The position numbers and the translations under genes are program-made. Under the pieces are notes generated by a model. It was not told the origin of the DNA. It was given only the letters and a program-made list of their open reading frames with translations, and did not search any database. Positions 9,634-20,164 of a stretch of DNA of 64,000 nt are shown here, one piece after another. This DNA is from Trissonchulus latispiculum (lineage: Eukaryota; Nematoda; Enoplea; Enoplida; Ironidae), in NCBI GenBank assembly GCA_030248195.1, contig JASAND010021206.1:25401-89400 (forward strand), written 5' to 3'. Within the stretch, counting starts at the first letter, position 1. Every line of letters starts with the position of its first letter.

Positions 9634-9967
9634 AGGGTGTACCAGGTACACCCTAATTTCCGGGGGGACCGCGCAGTGCGCAAGCAAAATCAGGGGAATC
9701 GCGCAGCGCGAGCTTTCCATTTCCAAAATTCACAAAATTTCCATAATTTCCACAAAAATGAAAGTTTTGAATAGCTTCGCAAGCAGATTAATTATAATCT
9801 GTGAAATGAATGAAAAAGGAATGAGAAATTCAACATGTGTGCATATGTGCGAATACTTTGAAAATGTCGCGATCCCTGTTGCGTGTTCTATCGCTCTCGC
9901 CCCTCCATGTCGCCCCCCCCCCGATTGTGCGAAGGGGGACCGCGCAAACTGATTTCTGGTACACCCT
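9634..9967. mobile_element. MITE with AGGGTGTACCAG terminal inverted repeats
   Basis: Left end AGGGTGTACCAG, right end CTGGTACACCCT, 334 bp apart. GACCGCGCA motifs lie inside both ends. No ORF. A target duplication was not clear. Confidence 0.55.
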
Positions 9968-10099
9968 GTGAAGAGAGACCTTGCCCATGTATGTTAGACA
10001 CTCATATTTGTAAGTGCGTATATACGTGAGTCAGAATATATGCTTGCGGGACAGTGTGAACTATGAAGCAACACACGCCAGCACACAGGAGGGTGAGTA

Positions 10100-10434
10100 C
10101 TGGCTTTTTCCTATTTGGAGGGGGCCCCCCAGAAAATCGTCCCCCCAAAGACTTAGGTCGCCCCCCCAAGGATTCGGGCCTTCCCCCCCTCAGAACTCTA
10201 AAGTGCCTAAAAATAGTGTTTTGAGGGTAAATTTTGAAAAAAAATTCCGGCTTCGCCGGATTTTTACCTATTTTTAAGCATTTTCTTAGCTGTGTTAAGC
10301 TTAAATTTAAGTTAAAAATAGTTAATTTTTTAGCTCAGCAGCAAAAAATAGCTATTTTTAGGCATTTTTCGGAAAATTTTTCTTCCCCCCTAGACTTCCC
10401 CCCCCCCAGAAATTTTTGCCTAGGAAAAAGCCAG
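10100..10434. mobile_element. MITE with CTGGCTTTTTCCTA termini (CTTCGCCGG family)
   Basis: 14-bp perfect terminal inverted repeats (CTGGCTTTTTCCTA ... TAGGAAAAAGCCAG), C-rich stretches just inside, and the family core TTCCGGCTTCGCCGGATTTT. The copy at 61928-62299 shares the core and has the related terminus CCTGGGCTTATTCTAG. Confidence 0.7.
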
Positions 10435-10521
10435 GCTTCGCTTGTGCAGTCTCTTGTTGAACTGGACTGGATAAAAACAGTTCAGTTGGGTGGTCCTGGG
10501 GGAGGAGGATAAAATTTTTTT

Positions 10522-10560
10522 GGACCCACCCCTTTTCAAAATCCTGGATACGCCGGTGGG
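10522..10560. mobile_element. opposite end of the GCGTATCCAGG element family
   Basis: GGACCCACCCCTTTTC and AAAATCCTGGATACGCC mirror the end at 8597-8690. Confidence 0.4.
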
Positions 10561-10741
10561 TCCAAGTGGCCAAAATCAGACATGGTGCCTTTTCAAGCCA
10601 AATTTTTCAATTTCGTCAAAAATCGCCAATTTTTCACTAGAATAGGTAGGGTTTGGCATTAAATTCAACAACACGTTTTCTATGGGATAGGATGCTTAAA
10701 CTGCAGGAATAAAGCAAATTTCCAAAATTTGCCTGTTTATC

Positions 10742-12290
10742 ATAGGGGTCGCGGCAGCGACCCCTATAATATGTGTGAAAAGTGGCTGGAGACAGTGTAA
10801 AATAAGCTGCGCAGAAGCTGCGCAAAATCCTGCGCAGATTTTATGCGCAAATTGTAGAGCACATCGAGTTTAGTATGACTGTGAAGTTTCAGCCCCGTAT
10901 CACCTACCGTTAAAAAGTTGCGCCCCGGACCGGTTATGGCGGCGATGTTTTTTCCGGTTTCTCCTATTTGATGGTTGTATTGTACATAATGTTCGCCGCT
11001 TTCACGTGATCTGCAGCGGTGGGCCAACCTAAAGGGCTATAGGGTCTAGTAGTACCCTCTAAAGAATTTAAGAATCACAACTTTTTTGCGCCGCAGCTGC
11101 GCCATAGCGCCGCAGTGGCGCCGCAAAGTCGGCTCATAGCGAAAAGTGGCCATTTTTGTGGTCGTCGCTCAGGTCGAACGTTACGAGCTGTAGCTGATTT
11201 CTTTTTATATTCAGAAATTACATATATTGAACTAACTAACCGTCCAGGTTGCGTTTCTCTATCACTTCCCTAGCGACCACAGTGGCCCGTCAAAGATGGC
11301 GAAAATTCGAAAAATGAAAAATCGAAATTTCTCGCTATTTAACTTTGAAAGCTCAAATCTTCCATACAATGGTTTTCTGGCACGGAGAATCGATTCCCGC
11401 AGTCAGTTTTACCGTTAGACCCACCCACCTTGCTGGGCTGGTTCCACTTTGCCGTCGGGAGGGTCAAGTCGGAAACCGCTTCCTGGAGGTCCATAGTAGG
11501 CTCTACCTGGCCTCTCAAAACTTTGTCTATAGGGGTTTTCTGGTGTGCCCAGCTCATTCCCGGTATCAGTTTTGCCGTCCGACGTGTCTATATTGCTGGG
11601 CTGGTTCTACTTTGCCGTCGGGAGGGTCTAGTCGGAAACCGCTTCCTGGAGGTCCATAGTAGGCCGCTCTACCTGGCCTCTCAAAACTTTGTCTATAGGG
11701 GTTTTCTGGTGTGCCCAGCTCATTCCCGGTATTCGTTTTGCCGTCCGACGTACCTATTTTGCTGGGCTGGTTCTACTTTGCCGTTTGAAGGGTCAGTCGG
11801 GTGGGAGGGTCAAATGGTCGAATTAAAGTTTCTCAAAAGTGGTCAAATTTGGTATCAAATGAAAGCCCTAAGTGAGCTGAGCAACCTTTGTCATAGAACT
11901 GCGTACCCAAAGTGGCTGTAGAGTGCTGTGGTGGGGACTTAGGCGATTTTGGGTCAAAAATAAAATTTTTCAAAAGTGGTAAAATTTGGTATCAAATGAA
12001 AGCCCTAAGTGAGCTGAGCAACTTTTGCCATAGAACTGCACACCCAAAGTGGCTGTAGAGTGCTGTGGTTGGGTGGGGTGGGGACTTTGGCGATTTTGGG
12101 TCAAAAATAAAATTTTTCAAAAGTGGTAAAATTTGGTATCAAATGAAAGCCCTAAGTGAGCTGAACAACTTTTGCGGTGTCGAATTTATGCCTTTCTCAA
12201 CCGGAATTCAAAGGATAGACATAGGCCCAACACACATATTATCCCCTTTTGTGCGGAGCATTTTTGTTACTTGTATATATATACGTGTTA
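10742..12290 (+). mobile_element. composite hairpin-ended element (copy 3), fullest clean copy
   Basis: Order from left: hairpin ATAGGGGTCGC-GGCA-GCGACCCCTAT (10742-10767), TGCGCAG-rich unique part, GCAGCGGTGGGCCAACC segment, three ~163-bp repeats (11430-11790), about two and a half 147-bp monomers (11826-12170), then AACCGGAATTCAAAGGATAG and an end in GTTACTTGTATATATA. No protein is conserved between copies; frames through it are repeat translations. Best reference for defining the family termini. Confidence 0.65.
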
Positions 12291-13230
12291 AACATACAAA
12301 AACTTCAAAAGTTAATTTGACATGAATTTTTTCAAAAATATTGATATATACTTTTTGATGCAGGCAGAGATACTAAAAATGACCCGCTCTTTGACAAAAC
12401 TGTTCTAGGTCTGGCATACTTCCAGCAAAAATTTCGGCTGGGTTTTTTCCCGCCCATGGGTTTTTCCCCATCGCTTTGGTCGAAAATTTCTCACCAACCG
12501 TAAGTGCTACAGAGATGTTTTATGGCTCATTTTGAAGCTCTTCGCAAGGCCTCATGGTAGTTATCATGTGATTTTGATTTGTCGCTTAATAAAAAGTTAG
12601 CCAAAATTCGAAAATTTGGGATTTTATTTCCTGACCCCACCCAAATGGGCAAATCCCAGACCCCACCCACCCAAATTTGCCAGACCCCACCCTCAAAATT
12701 TTCGAAATTTTAGGTCAGTCAGAAAAAATTCTAACTTTTAACAAAATTCCAAATTTTTTCAAACAATGATCAAATCGGTTTTAAAATTGCTAATTTTGGG
12801 TTGTAAATATATAGCGTTTTTTAGCAAAATCAAAACTTTTTTCTTAAAATTTTTAAGAAAAATTTTTTACCCCCAACCGCAAATTTGATTTTTCCGGACA
12901 CTATACATACATATATACCTATACCGGCTGGCTGACACAGACCACCTACCCTAATTTCGGCTACACCCATCCCAACTTTTTCTCAAGGTACACGTCAAGG
13001 TACAAGTCAAGAAGTCACAACTCACAACGACAAATACATACAAGCCTTGTTTTTGAAGAAAGGCACTTTTGTGTTTTAAGCTATTTTTGGAATTTCTGAT
13101 CTCCGGACTTGTCCGGCCTTACATTAAGGGTGTCCACCATCAAAATTCCGAAATTTAACCCCCCCCCCCCCCGCCATAGCTAATATGCTTAGATTAACCG
13201 TAAATATCTTCTAAAAACATGTTTTTCAGA
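12291..13230. other. intergenic with a GGGTGGGGTCTGG-type repeat fragment
   Basis: Mostly unrecognised AT-rich DNA. At about 12635-12710 the string CCAGACCCCACCC recurs twice; the same motifs, inverted, are at 57800-57880. A C14-type tract lies near 13160. No gene. Confidence 0.4.
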
Positions 13231-13249
13231 TGTTTTCAAGATTTACTAG

Positions 13250-13560
13250 ATTTGCAAAATATCTGGAAAAAGTCTGGAAAATGCCTGGAAAAAACCTGGA
13301 AAGACTAGAAAAAGTCTGGAAAAAATCTGGAAAATGCCTGGAAAAACGTTTTCTAGACTTTTTTCAGGGATTTTCCAGATTTTTTCCAGACATTTTCCAA
13401 ATCTAGAAAATACCTTGAAAATATCTGGAAAAGGTCTGGAAAAATTTTTCCAGGTATTTGCCCAGACTTTTTCCAAACAAAAGAAAAAACCTGGAAAAAG
13501 TCTCGAAAAATTTTAGCGTTAAAAAATTTTTCCAGACTTTTTCCGGATAAACTTTTTCTG
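13250..13560. repeat. CTGGAAAA(A) short-unit repeat tract, both orientations
   Basis: Left part reads CTGGAAAAAGTCTGGAAAAT, then switches at about 13345 to TTTTCCAGA-type units and back again, so the tract is partly self-complementary. Same repeat type as 5600-5935. Confidence 0.7.
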
Positions 13561-13579
13561 TTAACCCAAATCCCCGTTA

Positions 13580-14058
13580 CACCCTTACCCATTGTGGCTG
13601 GCCGAAAAAAGTGGGGGTGGGGGTTTTTAAAAAAAGTAGGGAGGGGGTTTGGCAAAAAAGGGGGAGGGGGGTCGAAAAAAGTCGATTTGGGGGGAGGGGT
13701 AAGAAAAAGTTTCGAGGGGGGGGGGGTCGGCGTAAAATCGGTTTTTCGTTAAAAAACTGAAAAATTTTCTCAATTTTCAACTATTGTCAGCTATTTTTAA
13801 GGTAATTAAGCGAATTTCAGCAATTTTTCGCTAATTTTTTGAAAAATTTCGAATTTAAATACTACAAATTTTCAAAAATTTAGATGTGTTGAATATTTTT
13901 AGGAGGGGTGGGGGTCGGCCGAAGGCCGATTTGGGGGTAGGGGTAGCCAAAATTTTTTAGGGGGGAGCACAGGTGTGGCTGGCGAAAAAAGTGGGGGTGG
14001 GGGGTTTGAAAAAAGGGATCTAGTCACCTTGGGGGGGGGGGGGAAATCAGAAACGTAT
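13580..14058. mobile_element. G-tract MITE cluster (GTGGCTGGCGAAAAAAG family)
   Basis: Begins TGTGGCTGGCCGAAAAAAGT and contains GTCGATTTGGGGGGAGGGGT and TCGGTTTTTCGTTAAAAAAC, like the bounded copy at 57930-58386; a second start (GTGTGGCTGGCGAAAAAAGT) appears at 13973. Probably two nested or tandem copies. ORFs rich in Pro/Phe here are artefacts. Confidence 0.55.
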
Positions 14059-14157
14059 TTTTATGCAATAAAGTTGATATTTCTCTGCTGAGGACGACGA
14101 GACGAGTCGAACAACTACTATATTGTGCATGCAGTAGACGAAAGTATGAGTATTACC

Positions 14158-15734
14158 TTATATCGGATAGGCTTCGTTGATTTGTGATATCAGATGTCCG
14201 TACGTATGATTAGGGAAACGTCGTCTCCACCATAGGTGTACCACCTGTTTGGGTTGGGGGGGGGGGAGTAGAAGGTCCAAATTTGGCTCGGGGGACCCCA
14301 CCCAAATCCGAAATTTGGGGGGGGGGGACCCCCCCTAAACTGTACCCAAGTTTTTTTAGCTAAAAATGCTCCTTTTTCGATGTACATTACATTAAACGTA
14401 CTCAAAAGCTTCTGTCAATAGTTTTCGTATGCGAAAATAGGGCTTGAAAATTGACAAATTTGCACTAAAATATGCTTAAATTAGCCCAGATTGTGGTTTA
14501 TAATTGCGTATATTATCTTCTAATTGCTATAAATAACCATCTTTAGCTGTTTATAGGTGATTTATAGCCTATTTTTCAAATTTTTTTCAAAAATTTTCAG
14601 AAGTTGCAAAAAATTTTCAAAAATTTTGCATTTTTTACTTGATTTGGACCCAATTTTAGGGGGGGAGGGGGGTTTGACTTTGAGCTCGGCTTGGGAGGGG
14701 GGGAGTAGTTGAGGTCGGGTAGGGGGGGGAGGGGGGTCTGGCCTCTCCGTGGGGGGGTCTCACAGGGGGTAAACTGTAGCCTGGTACACCTATGGTCTCC
14801 ACATAAACTCGAGTAGTTTTCTCCTGATCATCGTTTGTGTTGTTCCTCTTTGTGTGCGCAGCCAATGTTTTAGGGAACCCCATAAACTTTCAATTGTTTG
14901 TGTGTGGATTTCGGGATTTGCTGGATCGACGAAATGTTCGGCATGAACTACGTATCTGTGACGGTAGGGACTTGGCTGTGGAATGTAAGCTGAGAATCCA
15001 TGTACGTATGTTCCGTATGCGTCGGTCATTATTGTTGTTCCCGGCTTCACATGGCGCTGGATGCAGGGAATGAGCGTGGCAATGTCTCTGTTGCGTACGG
15101 GGAATATCAGGCAAAGTTTTGTGTCTCGTTCTATCATTCCTAGGACCCAGTGATGAGCTCCCGCTGCATGGCTGACGTTATATTTGCGTTTAAAGAAATA
15201 GCTTTCATCAATTTCAACAATTTTTCCCGGACCACCGATTCTGGCACCGTGCCAGTGCAGCATGTCAAATCGTACAGGGATGTCTCTCATGAAGTTGTAC
15301 CATGTTGATGCTGCTTTATGACTAATATCTGCCTCACGCATGCACACTTCGTGTGGCAGGTTCCATGTCCAGCATACTGTAATGATTATAATCTGCTGTA
15401 AAGTCAGTAAGCTGTTTGCAAAAAATGAATCAGTTCGTATTGAAAGTCGTTTTCTGCAAATAGGTTCAGTCGAACAGTTCCATAAGTATTTGTCTGATCG
15501 ATTGTCTTCGGTTCGCGGTGAAAGATGCATTGGATGATTGCATCTTGGACATGTCCGTTGGTTCGCAATAAGTTTCCATTTTGCGCAGAGCTCAATCCAG
15601 GCATTATAATTAGTCAATATCTGTCCGAAGCCAAATAAAGTCGGATTTAAAGCAATAATGTCGTTATTCGTTAGTATTTCGTTTTGATTAACAATAGTGA
15701 AACGCAAATTTCGTGGACGTCCACGTCCAGGCAT
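14158..15734 (-). pseudogene. Merlin-superfamily (IS1016/ISXO2-like) DDE transposase split by a MITE
   Basis: Cuts and pastes a Merlin DNA transposon. The frame from the Met at 15734 (an upstream Met at 15749 is also in frame) runs about 310 codons. It has a zinc ribbon (CPRCNHPM, then CSTEPICRKR) at residues 70-110, a helical region, and the catalytic triad: VEIDESYF, IMTDAYGTY and TIESLWGSLKHW. Near the C-terminus, at the EFMWR motif, the frame runs into a MITE (14231-14794); the natural tail continues beyond it to a stop at 14158. So the transposase is essentially full length but its last ~20 residues are displaced. Otherwise undamaged, indicating a recently active copy. Merlin TIRs were not located. 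Confidence 0.85.
14231..14794. mobile_element. hAT-type MITE with 8-bp target duplication GTCTCCAC
   Basis: Termini CATAGGTGTACCA and TGGTACACCTATG are inverted repeats, flanked on both sides by GTCTCCAC (14223-14230 and 14795-14802). 564 bp, G-tract rich near both ends, AT-rich centre, no ORF. It interrupts the Merlin transposase. An 8-bp duplication is typical of hAT elements. Confidence 0.85.
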
Positions 15735-15804
15735 TATTTCCTGTAACACATAGTAGTACTTACACTGTGTAATTGGTTTCTGTTTAGTTATATATATGCT
15801 TTAT

Positions 15805-15888
15805 CTAAGCCTAAGCCTAAACCTAAGCCTAAGCCTAAGCCTAAGCCTAAGCCTAAGCCTAAGCCTAAGCCTAAGCCTAAGCCTAAGC
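15805..15888 (-). repeat. interstitial TTAGGC telomere-type array, 14 units
   Basis: Fourteen head-to-tail hexamers CTAAGC/GCCTAA (TTAGGC on the minus strand); only the third differs (CTAAAC). TTAGGC is the nematode telomere repeat. It lies 70 bp upstream of the Merlin transposase start. Confidence 0.9.
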
Positions 15889-16435
15889 CAGGGCTTTTCT
15901 GAAAGCATCATTTGTGTTCTTATTTAAGACCTAGTGTAAGGCAGGGGTTTTCTGAAAGATTCACTTGTTTTCTTATTTTTGTGCGACTGCCACATGGTTA
16001 GGGCAGTTTGCAGGTGTTTTTATAGTGAGCTGTTGTTCGTGTTTCCTATGGGTCTTTTTTTAGTTGACGGGAGCATCAGTTGGCGTAGTGATGCTGTGTG
16101 TTACGATGCTGTGAAAGGAAACTAAAGTTTTTTGAAAAAGGACTTCTGCTGATCGCATATCATAATATTATAGAGCGATACATAGCTAGAAAGAAAGAGC
16201 GTGAAAAATTGACCCCCCCCCCTAGGGGGTGGGGGATATAGGGGGGCCCAAAACGGAACGCATAAAAATGCGTCTATAAGAAGTTATACTCACTTTAACC
16301 TGACGAGGTACCCTCTTAGTGTCTTATTTTTAGAAAAGGGGCGACAAATAAAATCTTTTGGGGGCTAGAGATCGAGATTGGGGGCTTGTGACGATGGGGG
16401 ACACACTTTTAGAAAAGATGGGTGCCCAGTGATTT
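15889..16435. other. intergenic, short duplicated segment
   Basis: CAGGG(C/G)TTTTCTGAAAG occurs at 15889 and about 15942, so about 50 bp next to the telomere array is duplicated. The rest has no recognisable feature apart from C/G tracts at 16215-16250. Confidence 0.4.
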
Positions 16436-16800
16436 TTCCCCCCTCAGGGTGACTAGTGCCAAAATTTTCGAGGGGGGTCGGCGAAAAATCGGTTTTCCGT
16501 TAAAAAACTGAACAATTTTCTCAATTTTCGGCTATTTTTTGCGATTTCTAAGGTAATTAAGCGAATTTTAGCAATTTTTCGCTAATTTTTTGTTTTTTGA
16601 AAATTTTCTAATTTTTGGATGAAAAGTTGCAAAAATTCAGGTAGGGGGTCGAAAATTTTTAGGGGGGGTCGGCGAAGGCCGATTTGGGGGGAGGGGTAGA
16701 AAAAATTTAATTTTGGGGGGGAGGGTCGGCGACCCCCCCCCCCACTCCCCCCTAACACACCTATGGGAGGGGGGGGGTTGGCGACCCCTCCTGCCGAATC
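16436..16800. mobile_element. G-tract MITE (TCGGTTTTCCGTT family)
   Basis: Same internal sequence as 13700-13900 and 57930-58386 and the same right end AACACACCTATG (about 16753-16764). Left end not defined. It abuts the truncated 3' side of the copia element. Confidence 0.55.
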
Positions 16801-16839
16801 CACGGGCTTGGAGCTGTCATCCTAAAGACAACATTGGGA

Positions 16840-17660
16840 TCTGCTGGCGTGATTCGTCATCTCCTCGCTCAAATTGTATTCCAAGGATGTAGTGGAGTGG
16901 GCCCAGGTCGTTCATTTGGAAACTTGTTGTTAGGATTTTTTACCTTAGGTTAATCATTTCCTCCTGAGTCTCTGTCATCAAAATGAGGCCATCAACATAC
17001 ACAGTGATCATGGTCAAGTCATTCATGGGGGGAAAACATAAAAACAGTGAGAAATCTGACTTTGACTGAGTGAAACCTTTTGTTTTCAGAAATTCAACCA
17101 ACTTTTGATTCCAGCATCGGCCAGCCTGTCGCGAGCCATATAAGCTTTTACGCTTCTACGCTTTTACGCTTTAATACTGTTCCTTTCCTTTTCCTACATA
17201 ACCAGGTGGCTGGTCCATATAAATTTCTTCAGTCAGAGATCGCCATTCAGGTGAGCGGTTGCCACGTCCATTTGATGAATTTCCATTCTTCGTTGAACAG
17301 CCAACGCGAGCAAAACTCATAAGGACGTCTCCTTAACTACTGGAGCAAAAGTCTCAGTGAAGTCCACGCCATATTTTTGAGAAAAGCCTTTCGCGACAAG
17401 TCGGGCCTTGTACTTGTCTATGCTCCCATCTACCTTCCTCGTTATGCGAAAAACCCACTTACATCCAACAGCTTGGCGTCCTTCAATGGGGCAATTCCGT
17501 CAATTCCCATGTTCCCATTTCCGTCAAAGAAGCAAACTCTTTGTCAGCCGCTTCTTTCCACGCTTTCCCATCAGGATTGGTAAGTGCTTGGTCAATCGTT
17601 GTGAGCACTTTCATCAGCAACAATGGCATGGCATAGGCGGTGGGCAACTTCCGGGACGGA
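16840..17660 (-). pseudogene. Ty1/copia reverse transcriptase remnant
   Basis: Minus-strand frames contain, with frameshifts and stops between them, the copia RT landmarks: [37 protein letters not shown], then VYVDGLILM where the catalytic motif YVDD is expected, and MNDLGPLHYILGI. The second catalytic Asp is Gly. The RT is truncated at its 3' side near 16840 and no RNase H or 3' LTR follows. Dead. Confidence 0.75.
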
Positions 17661-18900
17661 GAAATCTAGCTCTGTAGCTTCTGCTGCCACGATCCATTCA
17701 CCAAGACACTCTGGTGCATTTTAGGACGTTGTGACGGTTCTCTTGTTGCTTCTTGTTGTTTGTCTTTATTCGATTCTTGAGTGTTTCCTTTGTCAATTGC
17801 TTGAATGTTCTCGAAAGGAAAATTGGCTTCGTCAAATGAAACATCTCTTCGGATAAGTACTAGTTTCTTGTCTAAATCGTAGAGCTTGTATCCTTTAACA
17901 CCATTGGGATACCCAAGGGATATGCATTTGTTGCCTTTTTCATCAAACTTTGTTCTTTCATTTTCCGGACATATGCGAGGCAACCAAATACTTTCAGGTG
18001 CGCCATGCTAGGTTTTCTTCCTGTCCAGCGCTGAAAAGGCGTTTTTCCAGTTGACGATACCAGTCGGTTCTGATGCTAGACGGCTGTGGAGGCGGCTTCG
18101 CCCCAAAACTGCCTTGGTAGTCCTGAATGGGATAGCAGTGAAACACTCATTTCCTGAATAATGCCATTCCACCGCTCGGCCACTCCGTTTTGAGCAGGAC
18201 AATAAGGAACAGTTTTTTCCGATGCCGAATTCCATGCTCTGCATGGTATTGCTCGAATACGCCTGAGCAATACTCACCTCCGTTGTCCGTCAGCAGCACT
18301 TTTATTCTTTTTCGAAACTGATTTTCAGTCTGGGCTTGTATGCTTTGAATGCTTCAATAACATCAGACTTGTTTCTGAGGAAGTATATTGTGCAGTATCT
18401 TATGAGTAGTCGTCGATGAACGTAGCAAAATACCTTTCTCCGCCGACCGACTGAGTAGACATGGGTCTACAGACATCACTGTGTCAAGTCACTAAGTTAC
18501 TAAGTCAAGTGGTTCTGCCGATTGGCTTTGGCTTAGCTTTGGATATGGTTTTCTTTTTAACTTCCCTTAGCTTAGCTTAGATCGATCTGGTTCTGACTTA
18601 ACTTTATACCTCGAGCATGGTTCTCCTTGACCAAAAGCTGCAGACGTCGTGCTGAACAGTGACCAAAACGATAGTGCCAAAGCGTACCTGGAGTGTCTGC
18701 GGTAACGTTGTAAAGTCCGTTATTTCTTGGAACTTCACAGTGTAGCACGCAGCTCTTGTTTTCCCAGGTACCTAGGGCCAGAGGTTTTCCAGAAGGAGAG
18801 TTAAGTGTAACACCTTCTCGATCAAATTTCACTATGGTTCCATAGTCTTTAGCCGATCTTACCAAGAAGAAATTACAGGTAAGATCCGGTACATACAAGA
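17661..18900 (-). pseudogene. Ty1/copia integrase region remnant
   Basis: Contains the GAG-pre-integrase segment (TLWHYRFGHCSARRLQLL) near 18700-18640 and integrase-core and C-terminal pieces such as NGVAERWN near 18170, in several frames with stops. It lies between the gag/protease and RT parts in normal copia order. Confidence 0.75.
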
Positions 18901-18929
18901 CTTCTTGAAACCATAGGATATTGATTTCG

Positions 18930-20020
18930 TCACTTTAGTTTCATCTTTCCGACGCCTTCAGCCATACACGCATGGCCGTCTCCAAGCGTTACGCGCTGTG
19001 GCTGCTTAAACAGTACATAATCGTAAAGCAGAAATTTGTCGCGAACCATATGTGCCGTTGCCCCTGAGTTCACAATGAACTGTGATCGTTCTACTTGGGC
19101 CCCATATAACGCAGTAACGAGCCCATTGTCTGATTCGTCTTGCTTTTCTACACCAGCTTGCCTCACTTGCTTGTTTCGACCAGATGGACAGTCTCGTGCG
19201 AGGTGTCCGACACCTCCACAAGTGTAGCAGGAACCATCGCTTGTGTTCCAGTGCCGGGATGTTCCGCGACCGCGACGAAAGTCATTTCTCCCCCGAGGTT
19301 TACCCCGATCACGAAAACCCGAGTAAGTCCGTTCCCCCAATGATAGAACAGAGTTGTTGAAGGTACGCTGATCTTGTGTCTTTCTATCTTCTTCACTCCG
19401 AAGTGCTTCTTCAAGTTCGCCGAGGGAAACATCGCCTTTAGTGAGGAACGATTGGCACATCAGCTGAATGCTTGGGTCAGGATGTTCTTCGAGTCCGTGC
19501 AGCCATATGCCAACTTGCAAGTCGTTTCCTATATTGACTTGAATGTTAGCAAGTCGTTGCACAATGTCTTGGTACTCGCTGAAATATTGGGTGACAGTTT
19601 TGCTGGTGGTGAATCTTAAATTCAACAGTCTGTCCATTAACTGAAGTTTATTCGATAGGGAAGGACGGTCAAAGTTCTGCACAAGGGCGTCCCATTTCGT
19701 TTTTTTGGTGTCCAAGCCGTCTTTCATAATCACATGAAGCACAGTGTCTTCGACAGTTCGATTCAGAATATTCCTGACTCGAGCGGCCTTTACGTTGTAG
19801 CGCTCGATCTCTTGCATCTGCTGCCTATGGCCTCGACGTTGTGCTGCGGTGGGATCTTCAGGTAAGGCCTCTGGAATGGGGGCTCACGTTCAGTTCCATC
19901 GATTAATTTCCACAGTTCATGGGCCTTCAGATAATCTTTCATACAAAGCTTCCAGATTGGCCAGTTTGAGTTTTCTGCCAACTTCTTAAAACCAGGAAGC
20001 TTATCATCCTTTGCAGCCAT
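18930..20020 (-). pseudogene. Ty1/copia Gag-protease N-terminal polyprotein
   Basis: Start chosen at the Met at 20020 (MAAKDDKLPGFKKLAENSNW), a typical copia Gag opening. One frame runs through the UBN2-type Gag, the zinc knuckle CYTCGGVGHLARDC and the protease motif FIVNSGATAHMV, where the expected catalytic Asp of D-S-G-A is Asn. The sequence is interrupted by a frameshift near 19810. Gag would form particles; the altered protease and the broken frame make it non-functional. Confidence 0.8.
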
Positions 20021-20164
20021 GGTGGGTTCTTCACTTCCACTGAGAGTGGCAAGCACAAATGCAGATCCCATTTTGTTGACCAGAGGCAGGAATGACGTTC
20101 CATCCATTCCAAACATCGGGTGCGAGCCGCCCCACTGCGACAAAGCGGAGATCCATGGAGCAGA

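Noticed and set aside
10742..12290. Canonical Helitron
   Set aside because: A hairpin is present but no TC start or CTRR end could be placed, and no Rep/helicase fragment was seen.
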